Shown one piece after another: positions 50,778-63,481 of a DNA stretch of 64,000 nt. Within the stretch, counting starts at the first letter, position 1; each line of letters starts with the position of its first letter. The notes under the pieces are model-generated. The model did no database searches. It saw only the letters and a list, made by a program, of their open reading frames with translations, and was not told the DNA's origin. This DNA is from Mangifera indica. Taxonomy: Eukaryota > Streptophyta > Magnoliopsida > Sapindales > Anacardiaceae. A program made the translations under genes and the position numbers. Location: the NCBI RefSeq assembly GCF_011075055.1, contig NC_058145.1, positions 16,985,894 through 17,049,893 of the forward strand, read 5' to 3'.

Positions 50778-53700
50778 TCAAACTTGGGAGTTTTGTTTTA
50801 TGAAGAAATAAGCTGCTGCAGAAACTAGTCCAATTCGCAATGCCATGAAAACTCACTTGCGGTTAAGAAGCCCAGCATCCATCGTCTGGACGGCTCCACA
50901 CTGAGATGTTGAATCTCCCGGTGCCGCATCAGCCTTATCGATAGAAGCATTTTTTATAGTCTTATCAGGCTGGAAAAAAACAAAACACAAAGTTCAGACC
51001 TATTTCCAGATACAACATTTTGATTACTCATTGTAACAATGAAAAGAGAGGAATGGAAAGGACAAGGTCTAGGTAAGTATTTGAAGCCTTTCTACTCCGA
51101 TCATATGCTAAAAAATTATTGCCTGCTACACAGAATGGAAACCTAAAACACATAAAATTGAAGTTGACAGGAGTTTCTACTGAAGTAATGGTGGTTTGCT
51201 TTCCCATCCCAATTAGTACAAAATGAAGAAAATGTCAAATTGGAGGTAAAAGGACATGGGAATGCCAAATGAAGAGTGATTCAAGACCATGGTCTTAAAT
51301 TAACAGAATACACACTCTATGAGCATACACAAACCATGTATCGTTACTTTAGCTCCCAAAAAGTGAAAACCAATTTTCCATCGGTCAAGAATTCCTTAGT
51401 TCCAACTAGTTTAGACCCCTAACTACAATTATTAACAGCGAGAGAAAGACAGAGACAGAGGGAGAGGAGAATATATTTGAGATAATCCTAACAACACACC
51501 ATATATGTTCAAACATGGTCCAAATAAAGTAGTTACCAAATTATAAGAAACACAGCTGATGTTTGCATAGACCTAGTGTAAGTGAGACAAAAGATGAAAG
51601 AATAATCATAAATTATCCACATCTTGTCATTGAATGTGCTAATAACTAATTAAGAAGAATAACGAATTAGTAAATGAATACCTCAGAAACAGCACCTGAC
51701 AATTCAGTTATGTCTTCCTTGCTTTTTCAAGCAGAAGAAGCAATAGTCACATCATGCTTACCAGGTCTTTGTAGGTCTGCCACAATTTCATAGTCATGGC
51801 TTTGTTCTCAAACGTTAAAGAAGATATCTGCAAATACCATATAAAAAAAAATTTCAATCTGAAGAAATTGTTCTGAATGATTTAGATTGGGGTAAAACCA
51901 TTGTTATTTCCAATGACAATTGAAACTCTCTCCAACTAAATCCTAAAATCTTAGTTCCTGTTAAGCTGCAACAGAAAATCTTAGAAGAGAAATCAAGTCA
52001 GTGCAAATGTAGGACGGCAATATTTGCATCTTATATGTTGTATGAACGTGAATAAAACAGACAGTTAAAACTCAGGTAAACTCATAATTCGGATCTTAAA
52101 TAACTCAATAAGTATCAAGAATTTCTGATTTGCAGCATCTAAATAGAGTATAAAGGTGAAAGATGACAGGTACATGGAAATACCAAAGGTTACTAGGCTT
52201 TTCTGTGCTCTGAAATGCAATTTCTCTCAAGTTTTTTCAGTGTCGATATAAAGTGGTAGAATACTTCATACTTTGTCTATCTAATACCCAAGTGCTAAAC
52301 CACACACCCGCCCCTCAACAAGCACCAAGTGACAACAAACACTCCAAAATATCAAGACCAATTTTGAGCATGAAAACAAATCTATTATGAGAGAAGTTCC
52401 ACACCTGCAGATGAAGGCACTCTATTGCTATGGCCAGTAGCAATGACAGATTTTTTATTACTTTTGTTTGTATACCAATGTCCTTTGCAGTTGCCAACTT
52501 GGTTTCCTCAACTTGATGCAAAGATGCCTCCACACATTCAAGTTTATTCCGCAAAAAGTTTAATTCCTCGCTTAGCCCAGCATTAGCTTCAGATAATATG
52601 ATTAACTTGTCCTCTGCACTATCAGCCCGATTGTTAGCTTTTGAAACTTTCAACTTCAGATCCTCAATTAAGTTCTCCGTATCTCTGATTGTAGAATACA
52701 GCATAATTTGCTTTCCCTGGCCAGCTTCAGCAGATGCAACAGCATGCCGTAGCCGAATATCATTTTCCCTCAACTGCCTCTTAAGAGAATCCACCTTATG
52801 ATGTCCTTCTTTTAGCTGCTTCTCAAGTGAATTCACCTTCTGACTCAAAGTGAAGTTCTCAAAATTGGCAAGACTTAATTTATCTTTAGCTTCCTTCGAG
52901 CAGCTAGTCTGTACTAGAAGCAAGTCATTGAGTTTTGCATTTCTGCTTTCTAGCTTCAGCAAGGCATTTTCTTTTACTTCCAACTGTTCCTTGGAACCAT
53001 TAAGCTTCAACCTTAGTTCAGTTTTTCGCTGAATTGAACCATTCATCTTGAACTAAACAAGCTCAAGTGGACCAAGTAATTCTTTAGAATTTCCCTTCAA
53101 GATCTCAGCTACATTCTCTGCCTCAAACAACCCTTCAAAAGCGTTTGTAGCTTCTTCTTCCATGTCAAATACTTCTTGTTCAAAAGAGATTAGTCTCAAT
53201 TTCAGCTCCTCATTAATTTGTCTTGATTCAACAAACATCTTTTCAAGATCCATCTCTCTTGCCAAAGATTTTTCTAGCATCCCCAAAATATGTCTTTGTT
53301 GTTCAGCAGTTTGCATTTTTATTTTCACTTTCATGTTCAACAGCTGATAACCTTTGGAAAATTCTGTACCCTGGAAACCATTCCCTGTCAATAGCCATGC
53401 AATAAAAAGGTTAGTCAATAATTTCAAAATTTTCTGCTTACATATTGCACGTTTTTTTCCACATAAAAAGGACACATAATCAGGAAATATATATATATTT
53501 TTTTTCTGATAAGCATGAAACAACAATTTCTTTTTGTTCCATGCATCTTTATCAAGAAGCAGCATAATTTAGCCAGTCAAACATGACAATACCTATGGCC
53601 TGTGTTTCATTTCTCTTATATCAACAAGGCCTAAAGCCTGTAGTGTCCTCAGGAATTAAAGAAAACTTAAAAAGAAGAATTTTCTCAGCCATGCATAATC

Positions 53701-54384
53701 CAATTTCACATTGGTTTAGCAGCCCAGTGTTTCAGGAGATGTATATCAGTCCCATTTTTATGAATTTCTAAATTAGTTTCTTTTAACACATTACCCAATA
53801 AAGAAAATAAAATTGCTAAAATATAGTTAATAAATTCAATAGCTTACAGTTTCCTTCTTCATATAGACATGACAAGGTCCTATGAAACTTGGCAGATTGC
53901 TTTTTAATTTCTGAAATCTGTTCCCATGATTGCTTCAATGAATTTTCAGAATCTACTAACTTCTCTTCAATTTCCATGGAAGTTCTTCCCAAGTGCCTAT
54001 GTGAAGATAAGAGCTCACAGGCATTCATAATATCTAGTTCAAGATTGGTCATGACTCCAGTATTCCAGATAAGAAATCAAATTCCAGAGCCTTCTCAGAG
54101 GAATCAGCCAGGATATGCTCTCTGTCTGAAGCAAACACTTCAAAGTCATTTTCCCTGGTTGCTACATGCATCATTAATATATCTAAGTTCACTAACTCCT
54201 CTGAAAAATAAGCTATGTCTAATTCCACTCTACTTACAAACTCGCCAGCTCTTCCTATTTCACCGACCACCTCAACATTAGATGACACTCCCCAAAGTAA
54301 GTCAACTCTATTCAATTCTACCACTAGATCACCAACATTGACAAAAACAGACACATTTGTTTCCCTGTCCATATCAGTATCCAT
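50778..54384 (-). pseudogene. WIT: WPP domain-interacting tail-anchored protein (WIT) pseudogene
   Basis: WIT proteins are coiled-coil, tail-anchored outer nuclear-envelope proteins that bind WIP proteins and myosin XI-i and recruit RanGAP through its WPP domain. Coding blocks on the minus strand follow the family order: MDTDMDRETNVS... ALEFDFLSGILES (54384-54052); NLELDIMNACELLSSHRHLG... YEEGN (54050 to about 53848); NGFQGTEFSKGYQLLNMKVK... LGPLELV (about 53387-53056); a long coiled coil from MNGSIQRK to ECLHLQ (53046 to about 52405); ISSLTFENK (about 51833-51670); PDKTIKN... MDAGLLNRK then VFMALRIGLVSAAAYFF (50971-50778), the tail anchor. Lesions: frameshift at about 54052, TAG at 53053-53055, frameshift at about 51757, TGA at 51727-51729 and TGA at 50853-50855. 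Splice sites between blocks remain good, so decay is recent. Confidence 0.85.
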
Positions 54385-54439
54385 TTCAGTAGTCTACTTG
54401 GGCTGCCAGTCCCAAGACCTGAAAATTTAAAAGTAACAA

Positions 54440-56040
54440 GTTAGTGTAAGCTATTGAAAGAGAGAAAAGGAAAAAAATAGAACTGAGGGATGGAGATTGA
54501 TACAGTGAATGGAACTTTCTTTTGTTTATTCATCTTCCATTTATGTTGCTTTTTCATTATGATAATTCGTACACTAAACTAAAAAGATAAAAAGCACTGT
54601 TAAACCCTGTCTTCTTGCTGTGCATAGCAATAAAACATCCCAGCCTTCAGGGGTTTGCAAAAAGTTCAACAAGCAGAGTCCTTATCAAGACTAACAAAGA
54701 TTCAATGACATCCAAGCCCAAAAGGGCCAAAAAAGTTTCAAAAGTTTGTATACAGTGCACATCCATTAGATATAATTAAAGCCTATTATTTACTTGAGTA
54801 TGCAATAGACAATAAAGAAAGATCTAACTTGCTATAGCAGGTCTAACAGCCAGTTTCAGTTTTGGGAAGCATACTTAAAGGAATATTATTTGTCCGGGAA
54901 AGGTAGATGTCGATGACATTATCTGTACTGGTCTAAATCTGCATCCAATCCAATTCTCCAACAACATTAATCTGATTCCCTTAACAAAACCCACTCAGAG
55001 ATAAGAAAAATGCCCACACATATCGTACCCACTCCTACATTACAGAATTTCAGAAATCAGAATTCAATACTTCACAATATTCCAAACTCCAAAACTAGAC
55101 ATGCACCTAATAAACACACAATGCATCTTTTTCTTTTTTTTTTTTTGGTGCCATATAGTTCTCAAGATTTTCCATTGTTCACCGTTACTTGACAAAACCA
55201 GAATCCCATTTCCCACATCAAATAGGCCCACTTATTTTCCAAAAACAAAAGTAATGTTAGTAAATATATGAAAACTAAGTCCAAGCAATCATGAAACCAA
55301 CTCTTCCCAATATAACAACCTCCTTCACCATAATGAATTCTCCATCTGCAACCCCCCATTTATCACTGCAACCCAACTTCACAGCACAAAACTAACTACT
55401 GAAATTGTGTATGCAGTTGTACCCTACAGAACACATCTAAACAACACTTCTCACACACAGACCCAAAATTTAAGCATATAAAGCTATCATCCTTGGAAAA
55501 ATCATTACCTCTACAATAATAAGTCCTATTGTTCCAATAAAATAAAAGCATGCCCCACATTCAATGATCGATTACTACATTATTTTAGAAAGTATCAATA
55601 ACCCATTTCACAAATTCACGTAAATAAACAAAATATCAACTCAAAGAAGCTAAAAAGTTTCAAAGCCCACATACCAATGCCATAACATGCAACATATCCG
55701 AACTTTATTAAGAATAAAGCCAGTCTTTTTTTTATAACCAAGGATCCGCGCGTATTTGTTGGATAGGTAAACTTGGAACACAATAACCGAATTTACAATA
55801 ATTACACCAGATAAGTCAAGGTTTTACAAATGTAGCACACATTAGAACTTCTAATGCTCTACCAGTTTGGCTAACCCTTGCGGTTATAAAGCCAGTCATT
55901 TTACGTCAGTTTCTAAAGAAAATACTAAATTAATAACAGAGCATAAATAAAAATGCTTGTACCTTGTTTTTTACAGAGTCGGAAAGCAGAAGAAACAGAC
56001 AGTAACTCTAAGGAGTTCCCTTTTTGTAAAATTTCTTTCA
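54440..56040 (-). other. Probable 5'UTR intron and leader of the WIT pseudogene
   Basis: An acceptor (TTTTCAG then GTCTTGGGAC) lies just upstream of the WIT ATG near 54420. A donor (ACAAG then GTACAAG) lies near 55963, in front of a short leader exon to about 56040. The intron of about 1.5 kb holds a SINE. An ACACGTGT motif at 56120-56127 would lie in the promoter. Boundaries are inferred. Confidence 0.4.
55714..55897 (-). mobile_element. tRNA-derived SINE with 12-bp TSD
   Basis: Perfect duplications ATAAAGCCAGTC at 55714-55725 and 55886-55897 flank a 160-bp body (55726-55885) on the minus strand. The body starts AACCGCAAGGGTTAGCCAAA and has an A-box like TAGCCAAACTGGTAGAGC. A box-B position is degenerate. 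It ends CGCGGATCCTTGGTTATAAA with an A8 tail. A-tail, TSD and internal Pol III A-box make a SINE; the long intact TSD points to fairly recent insertion. It lies in the WIT first intron, in the same orientation as that gene. Confidence 0.82.
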
Positions 56041-56589
56041 CCAAAAATGGAGGTTAGGCGGCAAATTTGTTAAGAGTGATCGAGTGGTTTTGGGGCCTCA
56101 TCGATGGGAGATTAATGTGACACGTGTGCATGAACATGTGTCACTCCTGTGCTTTTGTGTCCATGGAGGAGGAGAGGAGTTGCTGAAACTTGGAGTATTT
56201 TTCGGGTTTCGATTCAGTGGATACGGGCATAGATACGGATTCAAGGTATTGTTCGTATTTTGGTTTGGTTTGAACACACGGTTTCATATCCTCTAAATAA
56301 AAATTCAACATTTTGAGGATTAAAATCGATTATATAAACCATATTTTTCCAAAAAAAAAAAAAGCATCTTGTTGAGTTATTTATAAATAGAAACAAGCTT
56401 AAAATGGATTCAAATTAAGTCGAGTTAGAATATAGAGTAATCTGAGATTAAGCTCTGCTAAAGGTATGTATAGTTTAGTTTAGTATAGTTTAGAATTTTT
56501 TTCAAACTAAATTGAACAAACAGTTTGAAAATTTTTTACAGCAAACCAAACTAAAAAAATATTGTTAGGTCTGATTTGGATTATAGTTT

Positions 56590-56960
56590 GAATCATAGTT
56601 ATTAATATCTACGATATATAATACGTATCTTATGATATAATACGGTATTAATAGAAAATGATATGTATCATAAAATGTATTAAATTAATATGATATAATA
56701 AATGTATCATATAATATGATATGTATCTTATGATTTGACACATTATTGATATAGATCAATACACTTTTTTTAAAGAAAATGATGGCACAATAAAATTATA
56801 TATGAAAATTTTTAAAATGTTAATGATGTTTATAATATTTTCCAAAATGATTATATGTTAATTATAATTATGTTATTAATATTTTATTATTTTTATTTTT
56901 AAAGATATATCATATGATATAATACACAATATAAAAAATTAGGTTTTTGATTCGATTATC
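56590..56960 (+). repeat. AT-rich dispersed repeat, relative of 11213-11470
   Basis: Shares ordered motifs with 11213-11470, including stacked ATATGATATAATA units and 'aaagaaaatgatggcacaataaaatt'. This copy is longer. Internal near-repeats of ATATGATATGTATC occur. Class unresolved. Confidence 0.5.
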
Positions 56961-57324
56961 ATAATTTGAACCTCCTAAAATTTTTTATATATATTAAAGA
57001 AATAAAGTGTACAATTTAGTTCAGTTTGGAAATCGCTAAATTTTAATCAAAACGAAAAAAAATGGTTTAAAAAATTTTTAACCTAAATTAAACCAAATTA
57101 TAATTTTGAAGAAATTCAGTTTGGTTTTACAGTTCGAACCAAATTATACAAACTTCTAAGTGCTCTACTTATTTGAGTTGATCGATTGATGAAGTCAAAG
57201 AAGAAAAAGAGTTGGAGATTAAAAAAAAAAAACTATCACCAAAGAGGATAAATTGTTAGTGAAGCCAGTTTTGTTGTGTCAATATCAATAAGATGAGCTT
57301 TAATACAATAACTCGAATAAAACA

Positions 57325-57495
57325 ATATTATATGTACTCAGTTTTAAATACTCATTTAGTTATTCAAATAATGTATTATTATATGATTAGGTATTATTTT
57401 ATCTTTAATTTAAAATTATTTAATTATATAATAATACGTTATTTATGTCTTTAATTAAAAATTCAAAATTAAATACACATAGTTTTATTATATTA
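57325..57495. mobile_element. Copy of the AT-rich palindromic MITE family
   Basis: Starts 'caatattatatgtactcagtttta' and ends 'aattaaatacacatagttttatt'. The centre 'attattttatctttaatttaaaatt' matches the family core. Confidence 0.6.
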
Positions 57496-58011
57496 CATAA
57501 ACAAATTTAAATATGATGATGTCAATCAAACATCAATCTTAAGTCAAACTTAATGAATTAAAATTTTAACTTAAATTTAATTTATTTAAATAAAACAATA
57601 CGCTGAGTCCAAACCAATTCGAATCACATCTAACCCTAACCAAAGCAAACCTAAATCCACAATTCTTATTTTACTATGACTAAGTAAACGAGATATAAAT
57701 TAAGTTAAGATTAATGTAAACTAATAAGCACGTAAAGTAAACATGAAAACGACACCGATTTAAACACACAAAAAAAAACAGACATTAGTGGAGGCGATTA
57801 ATTATGTTGGTGACTGACAGACACCTACCCACCTTGGTTTAAATTCATTTGCTTTGCTTGTCACCGCGTCCCATTGAAAGTGAAATTATTTATTAATTAT
57901 TAATTAGGGATCATTTTTCCACACAACTTCTCATGGGAGGGTCGCATAATCTATCTTAAAGGACAAATAACAAGTGGCCAAATTCAACCCACTTGTAATT
58001 TTACTTTCAAT

Positions 58012-58178
58012 AAAATTATGTGTATCTATTTTAGATATATAAATATATACATATTTATATGTATCATCATATGATTAAATGATTTTGAATTAAAAATAAA
58101 ACAATAACCAATCATATGATGACACATATGAGTGTATATACATTTGTGTACCCATAATAGATACACATAATATTGTTC
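58012..58178. mobile_element. Copy of the AT-rich palindromic MITE family (best preserved)
   Basis: Long inverted arms: left AAATTATGTGTATCTATTTT, right 'ataatagatacacataatatt'. They continue inward through 'catatttatatgtatcatcatatgatt' against 'aatcatatgatgacacatatgagtg'. The arms cover most of the element, so a transcript would fold into one hairpin. No clear TSD beyond T/A-rich flanks. Confidence 0.7.
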
Positions 58179-58449
58179 TTTTACTTTTGATTTCTATTAT
58201 TAGCCATATTGTGGCCCGATTGATAAAAGTAATGACAACTTAACATGATTGTAGCTCCCTAATTGGATTCCTTTATCACCTTATTATATTTAAGAAAATT
58301 TTACTTCATTTTCGTTCAACCTCAGCCTCATGTTTAATGTATTCTAATCTTTATTACTGTTATACTAAAATTAATCTTACAAATATAATTATTATACATA
58401 AATTAAAGATAAAATAATATTCAATCATATAATAATATATTATTATTTA

Positions 58450-58770
58450 GGTCAAAAGACTATTTCCCACTCAAAGTATGTGCATTTGCCAAGTTTTTCT
58501 TTGTTAATTTTGAAAATCTTATTTACCTATCCAGAGACTGTTAAAATTAATTGAGTCTGTTAATTATATCATTTTCCCTATAGGATTTTCAATAAAACAA
58601 CATACAAGCTTCTAAACAAGTTTTATTTTTTATAATATAGACAAAATGATAATTTTACCTTTGAAACCGTTAGTTTTAACCGTTTACAGGTAAATAAATA
58701 AGATTTTAAAAATTAACAGAGAAAATCTTGAGAAAACAGCATATCTTGGGTGGGAAATAGTCCTTTGGCC
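58450..58770. mobile_element. Mutator-like MITE, 321 bp, perfect 9-bp TSD
   Basis: TATTATTTA occurs at 58441-58449 and 58771-58779. Ends GGTCAAAAGACTATTTCCCA and TGGGAAATAGTCCTTTGGCC are inverted repeats. No coding capacity. It defines the family found also at 41361, 49048 and 60340. Confidence 0.85.
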
Positions 58771-59639
58771 TATTATTTATGAATAAATTTTATTAATTAC
58801 ACAAAATATTATAACAAAAATTTTGGGAAACCTTGCATCTAGGTTCGTAATATATCATTGTGCCTTGTAGCCTTGGTGTTCACACGAGCTGATTGTATAC
58901 AAGCTCCTAAACAAACATTGCAATAAGGTGTCATAATTTGCATCATGTGATTGCAAATATAAGACATAGTGATGAATCTGATACAAAACGATGTGAATTT
59001 TTTTAATAACTATATTCTAAAAATTAATTGTTAAGATTCAAAATCTCGAAACTAAGGTTAAATCCATATTGAAACTATTCAAATCTAATGAGTTACTAAT
59101 AATGTTATCATTTTTCATCTTCTTCGATAATTTTTTTTTTACTTCTTTTTAAAAAAATCTTCTTATTCTTCATCTTTAGCAACCGTTCTCTTATTTTCTA
59201 ACAATTTTATTATCCCCATGGGCCCAGACTTTATATACCTTATATTTGGATTGTGTCATAGTGTAATTGATGCTTTACTACAAGCCTATGATTAAGAGAC
59301 AAATCAATGTTATTTAATACAAATATAGTATTCCATTACGCCTTTCAATAATCAAATCATGCTATTACATTGGATGCTTACTAGATTCCTTATACGTATT
59401 GCTCACTTGCCCACCACACGAGATTTGCTTCTTCAAATTGACATTAATTAAGGCATAATTATATTTTATAATTGTTGTTTTGAAAGAAACGCCTTACAGA
59501 ATATTGAGAATTATTGGGCTCCACTTGGATAGAGAAAAGATGTTAAATTATGTGGTCCATATAATCCAAGTCATCCGTCAATAATGTAAGTACTCCCATT
59601 AGTTCTTCAAAATTAAGATGGCAATGCTACCTATGCATT

Positions 59640-59765
59640 TGTTAATTTGGATATAAAAGATAATGTATTATTATATAATTAAATAAATTTTATTTTTAAT
59701 TTAAAATTATATAATTATTAATATTTTAAATAATATTTATTATAAAAAATATATAATTTTATTGA
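59640..59765. mobile_element. Fragment of the AT-rich palindromic MITE family
   Basis: Core 'aatgtattattatataattaaataaattttatttttaatttaaaattat' with partial arms. Degenerate. Confidence 0.45.
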
Positions 59766-60339
59766 TTGTTGTCTTCAATAAATCATTGCCGAAGAAAATA
59801 AGTTGAATTTAATTGTAATTTTTAAAAACATTGGGGGGAAGGCAATGCATATGGAAAAAATTTATGACCTTAAACCCGAAAAAAATTAGTTTTTAAATTA
59901 AAAAATATAAATTTAATAATTTTATTCTTAATAATAATAAAAAATTTTGGTTAAAGAGTGAAAATTTAAATTTTTAATAATTAACCAATAAAAAATTAAA
60001 TTTACCTCCAACATTTGAGTAAGAAATAGCCATTTGGCCTTTCATCAAATTCATACCGAGTTTGTCATCAATGACGAACTAGAACGGTGCCACTTTTAAA
60101 ACATGATTGGGGCGAAGACCAAAAAGTCTGATAGTTATAAAAAAGGAAAGCTTTAGAATACTGCCACGTGCAGCATATTTTCAAATAAACGACTCGTATT
60201 TTTTATTGGTTCATTTTCAAGTCAAGTTGCCCACCACCGCCCAGCCACCATACGGCATAATTAATATTTTTGTTTTCATCTAAATTAATCCAACAATAAT
60301 TAAAATAAAACAAATTCTATAATTTTATCATTTATTAAT

Positions 60340-60903
60340 GGCCAAATGACAATATCTCACCCAAGCTTTGATGAAATAACTTTCTCACCTTTAAGATTTG
60401 AAAGTTTATTTTCTTACCCATCCATTAAAGTTTGACAGTAATTTAAACATTCAAAAAAAATATATTTTTTTACACACACATATATATAAAATAAGGTTAA
60501 TATCACTTATATATCTATTATACATACAAGAGTTGTTAGATACAAATATATTTGAGATTCGCGAAAAAAAGAGACATTTTAAAGTTGATGAGAACTCTAA
60601 AATCTAATCAAATCGAGACTCATTGACAACATCGCAAGAATGATAATATTAAGAGAACATTTTATAAATCTAGTTTTTATTATTATTAACAATGAAAGAT
60701 AACAAATTTATAAATTTTTAGGGTAAAAACTTTTGTTTAACTTCAACAAAGACGAAAGATAAATTTGCCTTTCTACCAATTTTATAAAAAGAGAATTAAT
60801 AGATTTTATTAATAAATTTAACTATTTGGTAAAAAAGGAAACTTTCAACCTAAAAGGGTGGGAAAATTCTTTCATCAAAGTTTGGGTGGGAACTAGCAAT
60901 GGT
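60340..60903. mobile_element. Mutator-like MITE, 564 bp, perfect 9-bp TSD
   Basis: TTTATTAAT occurs at 60331-60339 and 60904-60912. The left end GGCCAAATGACAATATCTCA and the right end GTTTGGGTGGGAACTAGCAA carry the family motif in inverted orientation, both followed inward by TTTGATGAAA. No coding capacity. Confidence 0.82.
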
Positions 60904-61100
60904 TTTATTAATTTTTAAGGAATATCAGAATTTGGTGGTCTTCGTCAGGGCAAAAAATGGGGGAAAAAAAAAAGAAGGTATAAATACGTACTTACAGTGA
61001 GGCACACAATTTTTACCTTACGGCGCAGTACAGCTATACGTACAGGTATAGGTCAAATCAGACGCTATTACGTGTAGCATTTCTCTCATCTCTTTTCTTT

Positions 61101-61108
61101 TATAAATA
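61101..61108 (+). promoter_or_regulatory. TATA box of the AVT6 gene
   Basis: TATAAATA is preceded by pyrimidine-rich sequence and lies about 690 bp before the start codon, leaving room for a long leader with a probable 5'UTR intron. Transcription start is inferred to be near 61130. Confidence 0.45.
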
Positions 61109-61796
61109 TCATACCTTTCTCCCAATTCAAAACTCACAACAATATGTTTTTTTCTGTGAAAATTCCCAACTCCTTTCACAATTTAATCTCTGTTATCTCT
61201 GTTTCCAGCTGAATTTTGTTATTTATTTGTTCGGATCTCCTGCGGATTCGATCGATTGTTTTGGGACTTGTTTGGGATCAAAACAAGAAAGATTTTTATT
61301 GCGGTTTTATGGGGATTTGGGTTTTCTTTTAATTGTGTATATTTGTAATCAGATTGTGTCTATTGAAAGAATTCTGTTGTATTAGAAGCTTAAATTTTGA
61401 AGCTTTTTTATATCTGGGTATCATTTTTCTCTGTGGCTGTTCTTAATTTAATTCTGGATTGTTGTATTTGATTATTTCTTGTAAAGAAGACATCTGCCAT
61501 TTTATAGCTATCGAGCACTTGATTTCTCAATTTTCCCCTCTTGTGATTGTAAATTTGGGGATTATATTAATTTGAGCTAAAAAGACCTGATTTTTAGTCA
61601 ATATACTCGTCAAATTCAGTTCCAAGTCTTGCAAATTTCTCAGGTTTGGACTGATAAATACATATAACTTGAATTTAACTTTTAAAGTTACTGGGTTATG
61701 AATTGGATGCTAATTATGTGTTTGGTGCGCACAGATATTGTTGGGGTGTACTACATAATTGAAGTCTGAGATTTTGTGAAATTTGGTTGTTGAAAG

Positions 61797-63481
61797 ATGA
61801 CAATTGGAAACATCTCTCCAAAGGAGAAGAAGTCAAGGAGGAGCAAGCAACCTGTTGATGAGAATGCTCCTTTGTTGCCCAAAAGGCAGGAGGAAGATGG
61901 TGGTTTTGATGAATTTAATGGAGGTTCCTTTACAGGGGCTGTCTTTAACTTAGCAACTACCATTATTGGAGCTGGAATCATGGCCTTGCCTGCTACCATG
62001 AAAGTTCTTGGTCTTGGTCTTGGGATTGCTTTGATTATCTTTATGGCCATATTGACCGAGGCTTCAATTGAGTTTTTGCTTAGGTTCAGTAGGGCGGGGA
62101 AATCGGTTTCTTATGGTGGTCTTATGGGTGATGCATTTGGAAAGTCGGGGAAGATTTTGTTGCAAGTTTGTGTTTTAGTCAACAACATTGGTGTACTCAT
62201 TGTGTACATGATTATCATTGGTATGACTATATTTTATTGTTTGTATCATGTTTTTGTGGTGTTTTATATTCATTTCTGCTTTTGATCTGATATTTTGCTT
62301 GGAGTGATTTTTTTGTTTACTCGTTAAACTTTTTGAAGATTTTAACACATACATCGAAAGCTCTAACTCTAAGTATGTTGTATTAATTATTATTGAAGGT
62401 GATGTGTTGTCTGGAACATCTTCAAGCGGAGTTCACCATTATGGTGTTCTTGAAGGATGGTTTGGAGATCACTGGTGGAATGGGCGTACTTTTGTTCTTC
62501 TTATTGTAACACTTGGCATATTTTCTCCATTGGCATGCTTTAAGAGAATTGGTAATTGACTTACCTTCATTGACAGGATTAACATATAAGCTGGTTTCAT
62601 ATTTTTTTTTATATGAAAATTGTTGTATCTTTTCTTAATTTAGTGATGCTGATACAGGAAAAACATCCTTTAGACTGTACATGCTTACATTTGAAAATTT
62701 TTTTTATTATGTTTGAATTTCAGTATTATGTACTGCTTTTTGGCAATATAGAAACACAGCCTTTGGGCCTCCTTTAAGTTAGATTTACATTTGACACCAA
62801 GTTCTTAGAGCTTGTGGTGAAATTTCATTGTCTATTTGTTTTTGCCCACCCCATAGTTTCTCTGCATTTGTGCAGTTGTTATATTGAATGTTCTTTGTAA
62901 AGGAATTCTCTATTAATTGAAAGGTGTTACTGCTGGGTCCTTATTGCCACATGCTGAAAACTATTGGGTAAATTGAGATGATCTTCATCTGATTGTTTAG
63001 TTGTATTATAAATTGATCCCCTTATAAAACACTATTTATTATTTAATGAATTAATAGTGACATGCATAAATTTTACGAATTATTGGTATATGTGGGAGCA
63101 TTGAATTTAATATTTTTGTTGTTTACAATGCCTGGGATCATCAGAATCTTATGCATCTATTCAGTTCACTGTAAAATTCAAGTTGATGATGATGTTCAAT
63201 TTATTCATAAATTTTTAGCCTTGGCCATCCACTTTGTTGAACTCTCACTGATGACATGTGCAATTTTGTGGTTGCAGATTCTTTAAAGTTCACATCTGCC
63301 TTATCAGTTGCATTGGCTGTTGTGTTTCTTGTAATCACTGTGGGCATTTCAATTGTGAAGTTGATCAGTGGAGGGATACAAATGCCCAGATTACTGCCTG
63401 ATGTAACTGATTTGACATCTGTCTTTAAGCTCTTCACTGTAGTTCCAGTTCTGGTCACAGCTTTCATCTGCCACTACAATG
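61797..63481 (+). CDS. AVT6: AVT6-type vacuolar amino-acid transporter, 5' part
   Basis: Three exons are present, 61797-62220, 62399-62551 and 63278-63481, about 260 aa. All introns are phase 1, and the last exon ends in a donor (AATG then GTAAGC), so the gene continues past the right edge. Family: AAAP/APC transporters, AVT6 branch, which export amino acids from the vacuole. Seen: an acidic-basic N-terminus with DENAPLLPKR, the family core GAVFNLATTIIGAGIMALPA as transmembrane helix 1 (about 46-65), helices at about 73-92 and 121-141, a loop with HYGVLEGWFGDHWWNG, FSPLACFKRIDSLKFTSALS, and FICHYNG at the cut end. An N-terminal cytosolic dileucine-like APLLP fits vacuolar sorting, by inference. 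Matches AVT6A/B (At3g30390, At5g38820) by sequence and neighbours. Confidence 0.92.

Larger units (their letters stand above)
56050..61796. other. MITE-rich spacer between WIT relic and AVT6
   Basis: No gene seen over 5.7 kb. Contents: the 56590 dispersed repeat; palindromic MITEs at 57325, 58012 and 59640; Mutator-like MITEs at 58450 and 60340; and a partial Mutator-like end near 60020-60040 (AAGAAATAGCCATTTGGCC). From about 61000 it becomes the AVT6 promoter and leader. Confidence 0.55.

Noticed and set aside
56084..56296. A 70-aa plus-strand open frame near the WIT leader
   Set aside because: Begins with GTG in the presumed WIT promoter and resembles no protein family.
40510..61796. LTR retrotransposon or autonomous transposase in the long spacers
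   Set aside because: No long direct repeats, primer-binding site, polypurine tract, or reverse transcriptase or transposase motif was seen; only short non-autonomous elements.
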